Part shown: positions 47,654 through 58,700 of the stretch, piece by piece
How positions within the stretch are numbered: position 1 is the first letter of the stretch
Layout: every line of letters begins with the position of its first letter
Assembly: GCA_027924585.1 (NCBI GenBank)
Contig: BSBM01000361.1
Span: 39,388,501 to 39,452,500, forward strand
Length of the DNA stretch: 64,000 nucleotides
Reading direction: 5' to 3'
DNA from: Larix kaempferi
Taxonomy: Eukaryota > Streptophyta > Pinopsida > Pinales > Pinaceae
Program-made: the position numbers and the translations under genes
The notes under the pieces: generated by a model
The model's database searches: none
The model's input: the letters and a program-made list of their open reading frames with translations, nothing else
What the model was told of the DNA's origin: nothing

Positions 47654-48560
47654 ATGAAAGGTATTCCTTCTAATCTGTGTACCCATCACATTTATATTAA
47701 GAGTGATTCCAGGCCTGTGTGTCATCCACAACGAAGGATGAACCCGAACCTAAGGGACATAGTGAAAGAGGATATCCAAAAACTTTTGGAAGCAGGATTT
47801 ATATACCCGATTTCAGATAGTGAGTGGGTTTCTCCACTCGTGATTGTGCAAAAGAAAAATGGGAAATGGAGGGTCTACGTGGATTACATAGAATTAAATA
47901 AAGCAATGCAGAAGGACCACTTCCCCTTACCTTTTATTGATCAGGTCCTTGATACCTTGTCTGGGAAGAAGTATTTTTCCTTTCTGGATGGCTTTAGTGG
48001 CTATAACCAAATCCAAATTGCTCCAGAAGACCAAGACAAAACCACTTTCACCTGTCCCTAGGGTACTTTTGTATACCGAGTACTTCCTTTTGGGTTGTGT
48101 AACACACCAGCCACATTCCAGAGAGCAGTGATTGGAATCTTTTCAGAGATGGTAAATGATTGCATGGATATTTTTATGGACGACTTTACTCCATATGGTG
48201 ATAGTTATGAAGAAGCACTGAAAAAATTTAGAAAAGGTCTTGAAACACTGTGAACAAAGCCAACTCTCTTTAAGCACTGAAAATTGCCATATAATGATGA
48301 GCGAGGGCATAGTTCTGGGGCAATTCATCTCTTCTGATGGTATCCAGGTAGATCCATCCAAAATCAAGGTGATTGAAAATATACCAACTCCTGGAACACA
48401 AAAAGATGTACGTAGCTTCTTGAGGCATGCTGGCTATTACAGAAGGTTCATAGAATTTTTTTCCAAAGTAGCTTTTCCTTTGTTTACCTTGTTGATGAAG
48501 GATGCACAGTTTGTTTTGAATGATGCATGCCAAACAACATTTACTGAGCTAAAGAAAAGG
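47654..48560 (+). pseudogene. Element H reverse transcriptase
   Basis: Motifs are CHPQRRMNPN, EAGFIYPISDSEWVSPL, VYVDYIELNKAM, FLDGFSGYNQIQI and FGLCNTPATFQRA, with the catalytic FMDD at 48173-48184. Phe for Tyr in the first position is usual for Athila. TAG at 48059 replaces a conserved Trp (PWGTF). A frameshift lies between 48190 and 48240, after which the thumb region SDGIQVDPSKIKVIENIPTP and HAGYYRRFI follow. Confidence 0.92.
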
Positions 48561-49130
48561 TTATCTATAGCGCCCATCTTACGAGGGCCCAATTGGGCTC
48601 TGCCTTTTCATATTTTTTCAGATGCTTAAAACACTGCCATTGGAGCAGTTTTAGGACAGTAGGAAGGTAATGCTCCTTATGCAATTTATTACATTAGTAA
48701 GAACTTATCCCCTGCTTAACTTAACTATACTATCTCAGAAAAGGAATTCCTTGCCATAGTTTATGCCATCAACAAATTTAGACACTACATTACTGGATAC
48801 TCCACTTTTGTGCACATTGATCATTTTGCCATCAAATATTTAATGAATAAACCAATCACAAATGCTAGAGTTACTAGATGGTTGTTATTGTTACAGGAAT
48901 TTGATATCACAATTATTGATATACTAGGGAAGGAAAACGTTGTTGCATACTTTTTATCTCAACTTACTAACAATGATGACAATCTACCAGTCAAAGATTC
49001 CTTCTCTGATAAAAATTTGTCTGTAGTATTAGCTCATTCCCCATGGTATGCAGATATTGCTAACTTTATGGCTGCAGGTAAGCTCCCAGCACATCTGTCA
49101 AAGAGAGAAAAAAGAAAGATCATACAATAG
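48561..49130 (+). pseudogene. Element H RNase H
   Basis: It reads PFHIFSDA (first Asp), stop, AIGAVLGQ, then YTISEKEFLAIVYAI (Glu) and FVHIDHFAIKYLMNK (Asp), and ends in a linker LAHSPWYADIANFM. Stops: TAA 48627, TAG 48660, TAA 48717, TAG 49128. Confidence 0.88.
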
Positions 49131-49646
49131 AGTGCTAAGTATTGTTGGATTGATGGACATCTTTTCTACACAAGGCTTGATTTAGAAATCTGAAGATGTG
49201 TTAGAGAAGATGAAATTTTTAGTATCCTTAAAGCTTGCAATGATGAGCCCTGTGGGGGACATTTTACTGACAAAAGGATAGGTCATAAGGTCTTGAGGAT
49301 GGGTTATTTTTGGCCAACATTGTTCAGGGACGCAAAGAAGTATGTTCAGGCATGTGATAGCTGCCAAAGGTCGATGGGCCAACCCAACAGATTAGATGAA
49401 ATTCCTTTGCAGCCACAGCTCATGGTTGAACCATTTGACAGATTAGCTATGGATTTCATAGGGCCTATCAACCCTCCCTCAAAATTGAAAGTTCACATCT
49501 TGGTTTGCACAGATTATATGACCAAATGGGTGGAATTTGTAGCCTTGGTTAAGGCTAATGATCATGTTGTGATTGATTTCCTGTATGAAGAAATTTTTAC
49601 TCGGTTTGGAGTACCCAAGGAAATTATCACAGATGGTGAACCGTAG
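49131..49646 (+). pseudogene. Element H integrase, N-terminal half, split by a solo LTR
   Basis: The zinc-binding domain (GGHFTDKRIGHKVL ... CDSCQR) and first catalytic Asp (AMDFIGPIN) are followed by FGVPKEIITDGEP. The second catalytic Asp is in TDGE. The frame is broken by TGA 49191 and TAG 49644 and then by the solo LTR at 49647. The frame continues in register at 50378-50382 once the insert and one copy of CGTAG are removed. Confidence 0.9.
49642..49646. repeat. Target-site duplication of the solo LTR, left copy (CGTAG)
   Basis: It is repeated at 50378-50382, directly after TTTTCACA. Confidence 0.93.
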
Positions 49647-50377
49647 TGTTAAGGTATTCTTATACTCCATCCTAGTCCCACCAGTATTTTGATCATTTAC
49701 ATTTTCAGTCATGCATGCACCTTTAGGGTTTGCATGCATTTTGCATGCATCCCAGTCATTAGTCTAGTACCTAGCCCTTAGTTTGCCAGCCCCCAAGAGC
49801 TTCTCACTATTCAGTTTTATCCCTCCAGTTGCTTAATGCGCCCTTCTTCCTTGATTTTAGGGAGCAACTGACACTTCTTCACCTACCAGTCCAGTTGTCT
49901 TCAGTTTACACTCAGTTACACTTAGTTACACTCAGTTACACTTAGTTACAGTCAGTTACAGTTAGTTACACTCAGTTACACATACCAGAGTTAGTTTGAC
50001 TGATGGTTGATAGTTACTTGAGCATTGATGACTCCACTGATGATGATGAAGACTTCCAGTTGTGCTCCGATGATCATGAGGACACCTAGTTGTGCTCCGA
50101 TGACACTCTATTGATCTTATGATCACTCTGAGAGGCTAATTCAAATTGCCACCTTAGGCATTTGAATCCTCTCTACCATTGTACTATTTATTTGTCCATA
50201 TTGTGATTAATTAATTAGTGTGTGTGAAGTATTATTGCTTCTATCCGAGTTCTACTACCATATTATTTTGTTGCTCATTATACTGTATTGACCACTCTTC
50301 TTCTATTTTCTTGCTTAATCATAATTACTCTTGTGAGGTATACATCATCTCTTAGATCTGCTGTGAGGATTTTCACA
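49647..50377. mobile_element. Solo LTR S1, 731 bp, in the integrase of H
   Basis: It begins TGTTAAGG and ends TTTTCACA, flanked by the perfect 5-bp duplication CGTAG. No internal region or second LTR remains, so it is a solo LTR left by recombination. Size and ends suggest a Ty1/copia family. It contains a decamer array (49911-49980), three RY-type GCATGC motifs (49710-49749) and a doubled AGTTGTGCTCCGATGA (about 50058 and 50088). Confidence 0.9.
49911..49980. repeat. 10-bp tandem array inside S1
   Basis: There are seven back-to-back decamers ending AGTTACA or GGTTACA-like, mostly alternating CTCAGTTACA and CTTAGTTACA, with a related unit just before (49901). Confidence 0.93.
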
Positions 50378-50382
50378 CGTAG
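50378..50382. repeat. Target-site duplication of the solo LTR, right copy (CGTAG)
   Basis: It is identical to 49642-49646. Confidence 0.93.
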
Positions 50383-51125
50383 TTTGTGTCTCACAAACTG
50401 GAAGCGCTGTTACAAAAATTTCATATTCAGCCCAAAATAACCTCGCCATATCATCCACAGGCCAATGGCCAAGTGGAGAGTTCAAACAAGTTCATCAAGC
50501 TTATTTTGACAAAGATAGTGAAAAGCCATCGTAAAGATTGGGCTGAGAGACTTCCAGAGGCACTATGGGCCTATCGCACTACATGGCATAACACCACTGG
50601 TTTTTCCCCATATGAGTTAGTGTATGGTAAGAATGTTGTTTTCCCAATTGAATTTGAAATCAGAACTTTGAAAACAACTATAGAAGCAAACTTGGATTTA
50701 TCAGAAGCACAGAGGAATCGATTGAATCAGCTTAACGAATTGGATGAAAAGTGCACGGCAGCAGTAAATCATACAACTTTAATCCAACAATGGCGCTCTA
50801 AATGGCATGACAGATTCATAAAAAAAAAGTCTTCCAGGAAGGAGACTGGGCTCTATTATATGATTCATGGTTTAAGAGGGATTTCAAAGGCAAGCTACGC
50901 ACTCGTTGGTTAGGACCTTATCAAATAGATCGAGTATTTGACAATGGAACAGTCAGGTTGATCAACATTGATGAAAACAAGACACCATTATTAAAAAATG
51001 GTCATCGGATGCGATTGTATCACAAACCGATGTCAAGGGATGCTTTCGTTTCACATGTTGCAGCTGATCCAGACTATCAGTTAACACCAGGGCAGGGATT
51101 TTTCTCAACCCTTGTGAATTTTTAA
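50383..51125 (+). pseudogene. Element H integrase, C-terminal half
   Basis: It continues FVSHKLEALLQKF and [12 protein letters not shown], with the catalytic Glu 35 residues after the TDGE Asp once the insert is discounted. Then come LWAYRTTWHNTTGFSPYELVYG and a helical C-domain. A one-base shift in an A-run at about 50822 changes frame. The tail WLGPYQIDRVFDNGTVRL and KNGHRMRLYHKP continues in the new frame to a stop near 51123. Confidence 0.9.
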
Positions 51126-51797
51126 GAACTGCAATATCCACATAATTTGTACATAAATAATTTAGTTTTCATTCTGTATTTTACCTATTTTTCATTTTGC
51201 ATTTGATCGGGTTTGTTTTGAAGAATTGTGTGCAGGAATTAACTTGAGGAACAACAGTCGTGATTCGCTAGATGGTTGATTTGTTAGTTTTCAGCAGCCA
51301 GCTGAAAATTTGCCTGTTACTCATTTTGCACAGCTGCGACTCCTTACCTTTCTCATTTTTCCAATTTTTGCAGTTGTAACCCCACTATTTTCATTCCTTT
51401 CATTTTTCTAACAACTGCGACTTCGCCATTTTTTCCCATTCTGCCAAGTCTAGCAGCTGTGACTCTGCTATTTCTATTTCATTTTCACTTTTTTCCAGCA
51501 GCTGGAACTCTACCATTTTTGCCCATTCTGTCAAGTCTAGCAGCTGCGACTCCGCTATTTCCATTTCATTTTCACTTTTTTCCAGCAGCTGTGACTCCGC
51601 TACTTTTTCCTATTCTACAAAGTCTAGTAGCTACGACTCTGCTATTCCCATTTCATTTTTTCTTTTTTCCAACAGCTAAGTCTCCGCCACTTTTTCCTAT
51701 TCCGCTATTTTTTCCTTTTCTCCTAATTTTTGCAGCTAGAACTCTGCCATATTTCACCGAACTCTGCTAAGTTCTTTCTACAACTTTGCTATATTGT
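51126..51797 (+). repeat. Pyrimidine-rich minisatellite, 87-bp units
   Basis: Units start at 51449, 51536 and 51623, each opening TCTAGCAGCTGYGACTC and running exactly 87 bp, with two related half-units of about 43 bp. More degenerate copies extend left to about 51330 and right to 51780. One related piece (GCAACTCCGCTAG) lies beyond S2 near 55126. Since 87 is a multiple of 3, a Phe/Leu/Pro-rich 103-codon frame (51459-51770) arises with a 29-residue period. I treat it as a by-product. The array lies between integrase and ORF3. Confidence 0.88.
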
Positions 51798-51802
51798 CTT
51801 CT
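51798..51802. repeat. Target-site duplication of insert S2, left copy (CTTCT)
   Basis: It is repeated at 55069-55073. Removing S2 joins TATTGTCTTCT to TTTCCAAAG. Confidence 0.75.
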
Positions 51803-53822
51803 TGTAACATCCCTCTTTTGAACCATATTATTTACAGAATAAAATTGTATCTTCTACCGGTTTTTTGGTGAGGAGCTCAAGCCCAAAGCCCCACCAGAAA
51901 ACCTATAAAGTTTTGTGGGTTAATCCCTAAGTGGTAATTGAAAATTTAGGAGACCGGGGTCATTTAGCCGTAAGGTGACGAATCCACAAGAAGGGAAAAA
52001 GAAGTAAAAGTGAGAGATGTCTCCTGGAACAAACGATAACAACTAGGGTCATTATTATACCAAAAGGTAGAGAAATTACATTTTTATAAGACCATTAAGA
52101 GGGAAACCAAAAGGAGTAAGTAAAATGCTATGTAAATGACCTTTGAGCGTCGTAAACACTATACTCTACTTTGATGAGAGTACAAGTAGGTTAGGAACTT
52201 ATTAACCTTAAATAAGTTATTCCAAATCAGTGGTACCCCTTGAGACTAGAATAAGTATTTACTAGAGTTATTAAAATAAGAAGGGCTACCCTACTTATAC
52301 ATATTCATCAAATTAGCCATTACTTTGGAATTTAAGACAAAACGTTATTTGAATTATGTAAGAATATGTTAAAAGAGGGGGAATAGTATACACTATTTCT
52401 TTGGATCATATATTTATATATATATATGCAATTAAGAGGTAAGTATAAATATATTGTATGTATAATTTATTTAAGTACATAAATATATTTTGTGAGAGTT
52501 TCTCTCCTTAAGCTTAAAGGCCAACTTTTATCCATAAATCATGCAAAATGGGTTATTTTTATTACAAGGGTATTCTCCAAAGCTAAGTTAATAGTTATAC
52601 TTCATTTTAGTGGTAGTATTACTGAGATCGTAGAAGAAGTTAGTTACGGAAGAAGGAGTTGGATATTAATTGTTGGAGCGCCATTTTTCCTTGGGAAAAA
52701 AGAGCCACTACTTGTCCCATGAAGGGATGCCGATTTTTCTTGTTACTCCCATTTGTCTTTTCTTCAAAGGAATGCCCATCCTTCTTAAGAAGAATGGAGC
52801 TTGAGTGAGGGAGGGGTCACTTCTATGAAGAATGAACTTTTATGTTTTGATTTTTGGAAATTTCTTTATCGACGAGAGTTTTTGTTACATTTATATATAT
52901 TGTATTGCTAGATTTCGTGGGCAGAGACTCTAGGGAGAGGATGGCTAGAACAACCTGATCCCATTGTATCTTTAGTACTTTAGACTGCGTCGAGTCCTAA
53001 AACTATAGCTTAATTTATAACTCTGCGATATAAGATGAATGCACAGTCCTTGTTTTCTTGGGTTTTGTATTCATTGCTGTGTTTTCATAACCCTAGTTAT
53101 CAAATGGTCCAGTTGGATCTCTGCCATAGGAAGGGTGCTAACGCTTGGGTCTAGTTTGATCTCAGCTCACTTATACATCCTAGATAATGGTTGGATCGAG
53201 ATTTGGGATTTTTCCATAGGTTGTACTGCTACCACGAAATCTGCAAATCTAGTTTTTTAATTATTTTATACTGCCACTATTTCATTGGACGAGTTAGTCA
53301 ATCTCTGCTTAGATCCATAGTTTGTCTAGATCTGGATTAAGATATTTTATAAAGTTTTCTGCTACCACGTTTTGGGCAGAGCCAGGCAGAATATGACATA
53401 CCGCCTCAGTATATTGGGATCCACTTAGGACCTTTCTTCTGCTACACCAAATGGTGTAGATCCACTTAAAATTTAGGTGCTTTTCTGTTTTATGTTATTT
53501 TGCTATATCAGTTAAAATATTTCCATCGAAATCTTCCCATTAAGCAAAATAGTGCCCAAAAATGGAGACCATAAATTCAATTCGGATGTATTGGGTACGG
53601 ATACTGGTGTTTGTCCTCTGTCTCCTAGTTATTGTTGCATTGGGTGTAAGCGCATAGCATGCTTATTTGCATATTGTTGTAATTGGTAAGTACTATGGTA
53701 GTTTTCTTTATGTTTAAGAGCCCATTAGAAGTTTGGTTGGTCAGGAACGAGAGTCCAAACCCTATGGAATTTTAAGGTACTATGATACCTAGATATATAT
53801 ATATATAGTACGGTAAAGGAAG

Positions 53823-53824
<2 letters not shown>

Positions 53825-53884
<60 letters not shown>
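53825..53884. repeat. (TA)n microsatellite, about 30 units
   Basis: A nearly pure TA run of about 60 bases lies inside S2. A shorter TA run lies at 53793-53808. Confidence 0.95.
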
Positions 53885-53886
<2 letters not shown>

Positions 53887-54631
53887 GGCGAAGCCTTTTA
53901 AGTGATCCCTACATTATTGCGGTATGGTGATTGACAAAGAAGTCGCCTCTGTAATATATGCTCTCTTTTTTTTTAATGTTATTTCTTTTTCTGTAAGGTG
54001 TGACCCATATCCGATAGTTCTCCACAAAGTACTTGGAGAAGGGAGAGCACACGGCGTTTGATCCCAGGGTTTGATTGGTATTATGTTTTACTAAGAGATC
54101 GATAGATCCTCTGTCTAGGTTTTATTTATTGAGAAGTTACTCTGCTATAGTGAATTCTGGAAGTGTCTAAAGAGATGTCATTCAAACAAACCTAAAATCT
54201 GGTTATTGTTATGTGGTATTTTATAAATTTCAAGCGTTGGAGGAAAGAAAATTTAATGGGTTGATTCTAGTCAAAATTACTATAGAGTTACTATTGTATC
54301 TGAAAATAGATAATTCATATTGCTATTTGGGTGAGCGCCTGAAAGATACTTTGTCGAGGTATCAATAGATTTCCAACTTAATGCCGTTGTTAGCTTTGCA
54401 ATGTCTTGGTTATTCTCTCAAGCAGAGAAGCTGTGAGAAAGCAGAAAGCTTGTATGGCGACAATGTTATTGTTGGTTGTAACCTCTAGTTTTAATACATG
54501 AATTCTTGGTGGATGTAGCCCTTGGGATGGGTGAACCTCGTGTATAGTGTTCTCCTATTATGTGCTTTGTATGTGTTTTATTCTCATTGATATCTGTGTT
54601 TCATATGTGTTTTGTTCTCTTCGATATTAGT

Positions 54632-54753
54632 GGTCAAAAATGAAGTTCTTCAAGTAAAGATAGTGCAAGTAAGATAGTGCTATTCAAGTATGAGATGTTG
54701 GTCAAAAATCAATTTCTTCAAGTAAAGATAGTGCTATTCAAGTATGAGATGTT
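54632..54753. repeat. Short tandem duplication inside S2
   Basis: GGTCAAAAAT...TATGAGATGTT occurs at 54632-54699 and again at 54700-54753. The first copy has a 14-base internal repeat of AAGATAGTGC sequence. Confidence 0.85.
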
Positions 54754-55068
54754 ATAGCAAAAGTAAGATGAAATATGGTAAGATTAATGGTGTCTCAAGT
54801 TCCGTAATAAATTTTGATGGCTTATCATCTATGTCATACATAAGCATATGTTTGGTTAAAAGATAAAGTATGGTTATTTCATATTAAATATATTGGTTAA
54901 CTTTGGTAGTTATGTGTTTTGTTGTGACAATTTACTATCCTTGGACATAGGGTATAGTTGTCATGATTTCTTTTAACACAATTGTACTTGGTTGTGTAGC
55001 TCTTTTAATTTGAAGAAAAAATTTTGAAATTCACCATAATACTAATTGAGTATCGGATTTATTTCACA

Positions 55069-55073
55069 CTTCT
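55069..55073. repeat. Target-site duplication of insert S2, right copy (CTTCT)
   Basis: It matches 51798-51802. Confidence 0.75.
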
Positions 55074-55570
55074 TTTCCAAAGTGCCTTTTCAAATCCTCT
55101 TATTCATCATTTGCAACTCCGCTAGATTGTTTTCCTTTTGGAACAGTCTCGCCGCTAATGATCTGACTTAGCTCTCATTCAAACGATGAATCTGCAGTTC
55201 CAATCACAGTCTGCCAAGAACGAATGATAACTATCGGGCCATCCTACGTACCTGTCAGCATGAATGCACATATCATCCCGGTTGGCGATGTCCAACTTTT
55301 CTCGGCACATGCATATTTTACCAGCGATGCGACTGTGAATATAATGCCATGGCAGAATGGCAGCTCGAGCATTAAATCCTGAAGGTACGGGTTCTAATTA
55401 TAATCATGATTAAGCATAAAATTAAATGTGGCAATTATGAGCATGTCTTGTCTTTTGTCACCATCAACATTCTGTACACACTTAATCACCAAAGAATGTG
55501 TCAAGAGTAACAACCTAACCGTCATTTTACTCGATCCGTACAAAAATTTCCCAATTTCTCCATTTTTCCT

Positions 55571-55585
55571 TGACTATATAATCTA
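55571..55585 (+). promoter_or_regulatory. TATA-like site upstream of H ORF3
   Basis: GACTATATAATCTACC lies about 150 bp before the ORF3 ATG at 55730, in a stretch with no other coding signal. It could be an internal promoter for ORF3. TATA-like strings are common in AT-rich DNA, so this is a suggestion only. Confidence 0.3.
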
Positions 55586-55729
55586 CCATGGGTTGAAAAC
55601 TGCGCCATCTTTCCTAAAAAAACCAAATTTCAAAATCCCAGCTATTCCCTGAATGTTCGAAGGCTGCAACTTCCACGTATGAACTGATCAGCACTGTATC
55701 TGCTGTCTGAATTACGAAGGGAGGTTAAT

Positions 55730-58700
55730 ATGGGTAACCCGGTTAGGCATGAACCTAAAAATATGGAATCTCTACGTGCCAATGTGGAAGTTTTTCGCGA
55801 TTTTTGCAGCCACTGGGTGGACCGAGTATTTCCAACGTTTAAACGGTTTCCACATTGAAACGAAATTACATTTCATTTTAACTTGACCGATACTCATTTT
55901 GAAGTCAAGGGGGTATGCATTGAGGTTACAGAAGCCATTATATCTAAGGTTACTGGATTACCCCAGGTTGGTAAGAAATTGTTTGGACGGAAGGTGTCGA
56001 ATTCGACTGCAATAAGGGAATTTCTTATAGTTTGGGAGAATGTTCATCCAAAAGGTCATAGAATTGCACTGGACTCATTACCTCATCCCTGGAATCAGGT
56101 GGCAATTTTTCTGAAGAAATATATCTCCTGTGAAGGTAGGTACCAGACTGCGTATTTTTTTGAATTTCCTTTGTTATCTCATCTACGCCATGGAAACCTA
56201 GTTAATATGCCATTTTATCTCTTTAAGACCCTACAAAACATGGCTAGTTATGCAAGAATATCCCAACACCTAGTTTCCTCCCTCACCAATGCACATCGTA
56301 ATTTGACCTGGGATTAATTTCTTGCTAGAGCTGAGGTAATTAGAGAACCTGCACTAGAATTGGGGGGTATGGAAAAGAAAGAAGAGGACCGGAGCTCCTC
56401 GAATCCAATTGGGGGGGAGGATGGAAACTTAAATGATAGGGAAGGAGAAGAGAATACAGGGGAAGCTGTGACAGCAGCGGACCTTGGTATAGATAGGGTA
56501 TCTGAAAACCAAAATATTGGGGAAGATGCGACAACAGCAAACCCTGTCATTAAGGAGATAGTGATGGAAGTAAGGGAAGATGAGGCAGCAACATCAGAAG
56601 CTACAACAACAGCCAACCCTACAGGGGAAGAAACAAACCCTATTAAAATTGCAGTAAGGGTGGGAGCTGAAGCAACGTAAATGGCATCATTTACAGTAAT
56701 GGAAGTAGAAGCTAAAACTGGAGTAGCTGTTAAAGCTGCGACAGTAGAAGCTGCAACTGTAGAAGCATAAATTCAGGAGGAAGAGTATCAGGCAGAGGCA
56801 GCAGGAGAAGGAAATGTGGAGGTTTTGGATGTTGAGTCCTCCCCTGAAATAAGGGGGACCATTATTGAAGAAGAGACTCCCGCGTTAAAGAAGGGAAGAA
56901 AGAGGTCAGGGAAGAAAGGTCAGACATCCACTACAGCTAAGAAAAGAAAAACCAGAGCTGTCACAGCACTAGCAGAATGCAGTGAAGACCAACCAGTGGA
57001 AATGGTGAAGAGAAGAAGGACTCAATCTATGGCAGCAACTGAGACAACAGGTGAAATCGGGGCAAATATTGAATTACCCTCAGCTGAGACAACATGTGAA
57101 ATTGGGGCAAATATTGAGGTACCCTTAGCAGAAGCATCATGTGTCGTAGGGACAAGCATAGAAATCCCTATCTTAGATCTCAAAACACCTGCTGAGACAC
57201 AGGAGCCTGCTGTGAATGAACCCGAGATTGAAAATCTCCTGTATGAAAATGAACTGTTAAGGGAAGAAGTGCAAACGATTCGAATTGAAATAGAGAAATG
57301 GAAGGAAATAAGCAGGAAACAAGCAAAGAGGAGTCTGTATATATTGGTGGAAGCTGCAAAACAAGTGGAAACTTCATTCCCTGGCTTGAGCCATGAAGAG
57401 CCGGGAAAAGTGATATGCCCAGAATGTGGAGACATATACAAATTGGCAGGGCATAAAGTCATATTCGTGGACCTTGTTGCACAAGCACCTGAATAGACAA
57501 AGCAAGAAGGAGAATTGCTCGTAGTTGAGCTGATGGGGGAAAATGAGCCAGGAATGGACTTAATCCCAGATCTTGAACTAGAGGAAGAAGAAGATACACA
57601 AACTCATCCATCAGGAGATACATAATTACTCATGGAACAGTCTCATTGCTCAGTAGACATTGAGGTAGTCCAGGAACCTTCTCAACAACTTGGAGAAATG
57701 AAGGAAAAGGACGTTGTCACACAAGAACCAACACCCTTTGAAATATTGACTAAGGTTGTAACTCGGACTGAAGTTGTTGAAGGTAAAACCCAAGAGGAAA
57801 ATGTTTTTACACAAGAACCAGCATCTTCAAAAATGTTTGTTGAGGTTGCAACTCAAACTGAGGAGGAAGAGGTTGAAATGGAGTGAAAGGATGCTGTCAC
57901 ACAAGAACCAGGAATCCCAGAACCAATTGCTGAGATTTCAATACAAACATAGGCCACTGCAACACCTATGGAAGATGGAACTGTTACACTACCAAAGAAA
58001 AATAAGGAGGCTAGTACAGCGGGGGACAAGGTAGAAATATAGCTTTCTCAGGACGTCATTGATCTAGACTTTGACGATGAAAAGGATGTGGAGAATAAGA
58101 GAATTCAATGGTTAGAGAAGAAGATTCTCTAGCTGAATCTTGAGTCAGATAAATGGTAGAAATACATTGGTCAATGCAGGACAGGGATAATTTCTCTCCA
58201 TGAACATAGAAATACCTTCAGGGAGTTGAGAGAAAAGTGGGATGAAGATATATTCTTCCACAAAATCCGGTGGGAAATTTTTCAAAAAAGGTTGGAAGAA
58301 TTGAAGAAACTTAAGTCCCTGCAACAAGAAAAAAACCAAATGTATACTATTTCCCTAGAATTACTGAGTTGCAGGGTTCCATCCCCCTCTTACCCTGTCT
58401 TTCTTCACGAGCAGGAAACTTTATTTAAATTGAGGGCTCTGAAGGAAGGGAGATCATTTGATCTAGCAACAACTACCTAGTTTTTAGAAACTTTTCTGGA
58501 AAGTGATTTTGAGGATCAACATTTGTTATGTGAATTATATTTACATGATAGGGCTTGTTACATTGACTCTCCTTCCAACCCTTTGCCTTATTTGGGGGAT
58601 GTTCAGCTGAGGGCATTTGCCTCTTTTGTCATCAACCATGTAAAATGGCGAGATGATTTCCAAACCATCACAAAGAATGAAGAGAATTCTACTCTCTCGA

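Larger units (their letters stand above)
51803..55068. mobile_element. Insert S2, 3,266 bp, LTR-like (probable solo LTR)
   Basis: It begins TGTAACATCCC, close to the start of other gypsy LTRs in this window, and ends TTTCACA with the 5-bp duplication CTTCT. No primer site, coding domain or second LTR was seen inside, so a long solo LTR is the simplest reading. The inverted ends are only TGT/ACA, so the right boundary rests on the duplication. It includes a long (TA)n tract and a short tandem duplication. Confidence 0.65.

Noticed and set aside
49911-49980. CRISPR-like regular repeat
   Set aside because: The units are contiguous 10-mers with no spacers, inside a plant solo LTR.
51459-51770. 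103-codon Phe/Leu/Pro-rich frame
   Set aside because: It is produced by 87-bp pyrimidine-rich units (87 is a multiple of 3). No start context or domain supports a protein.
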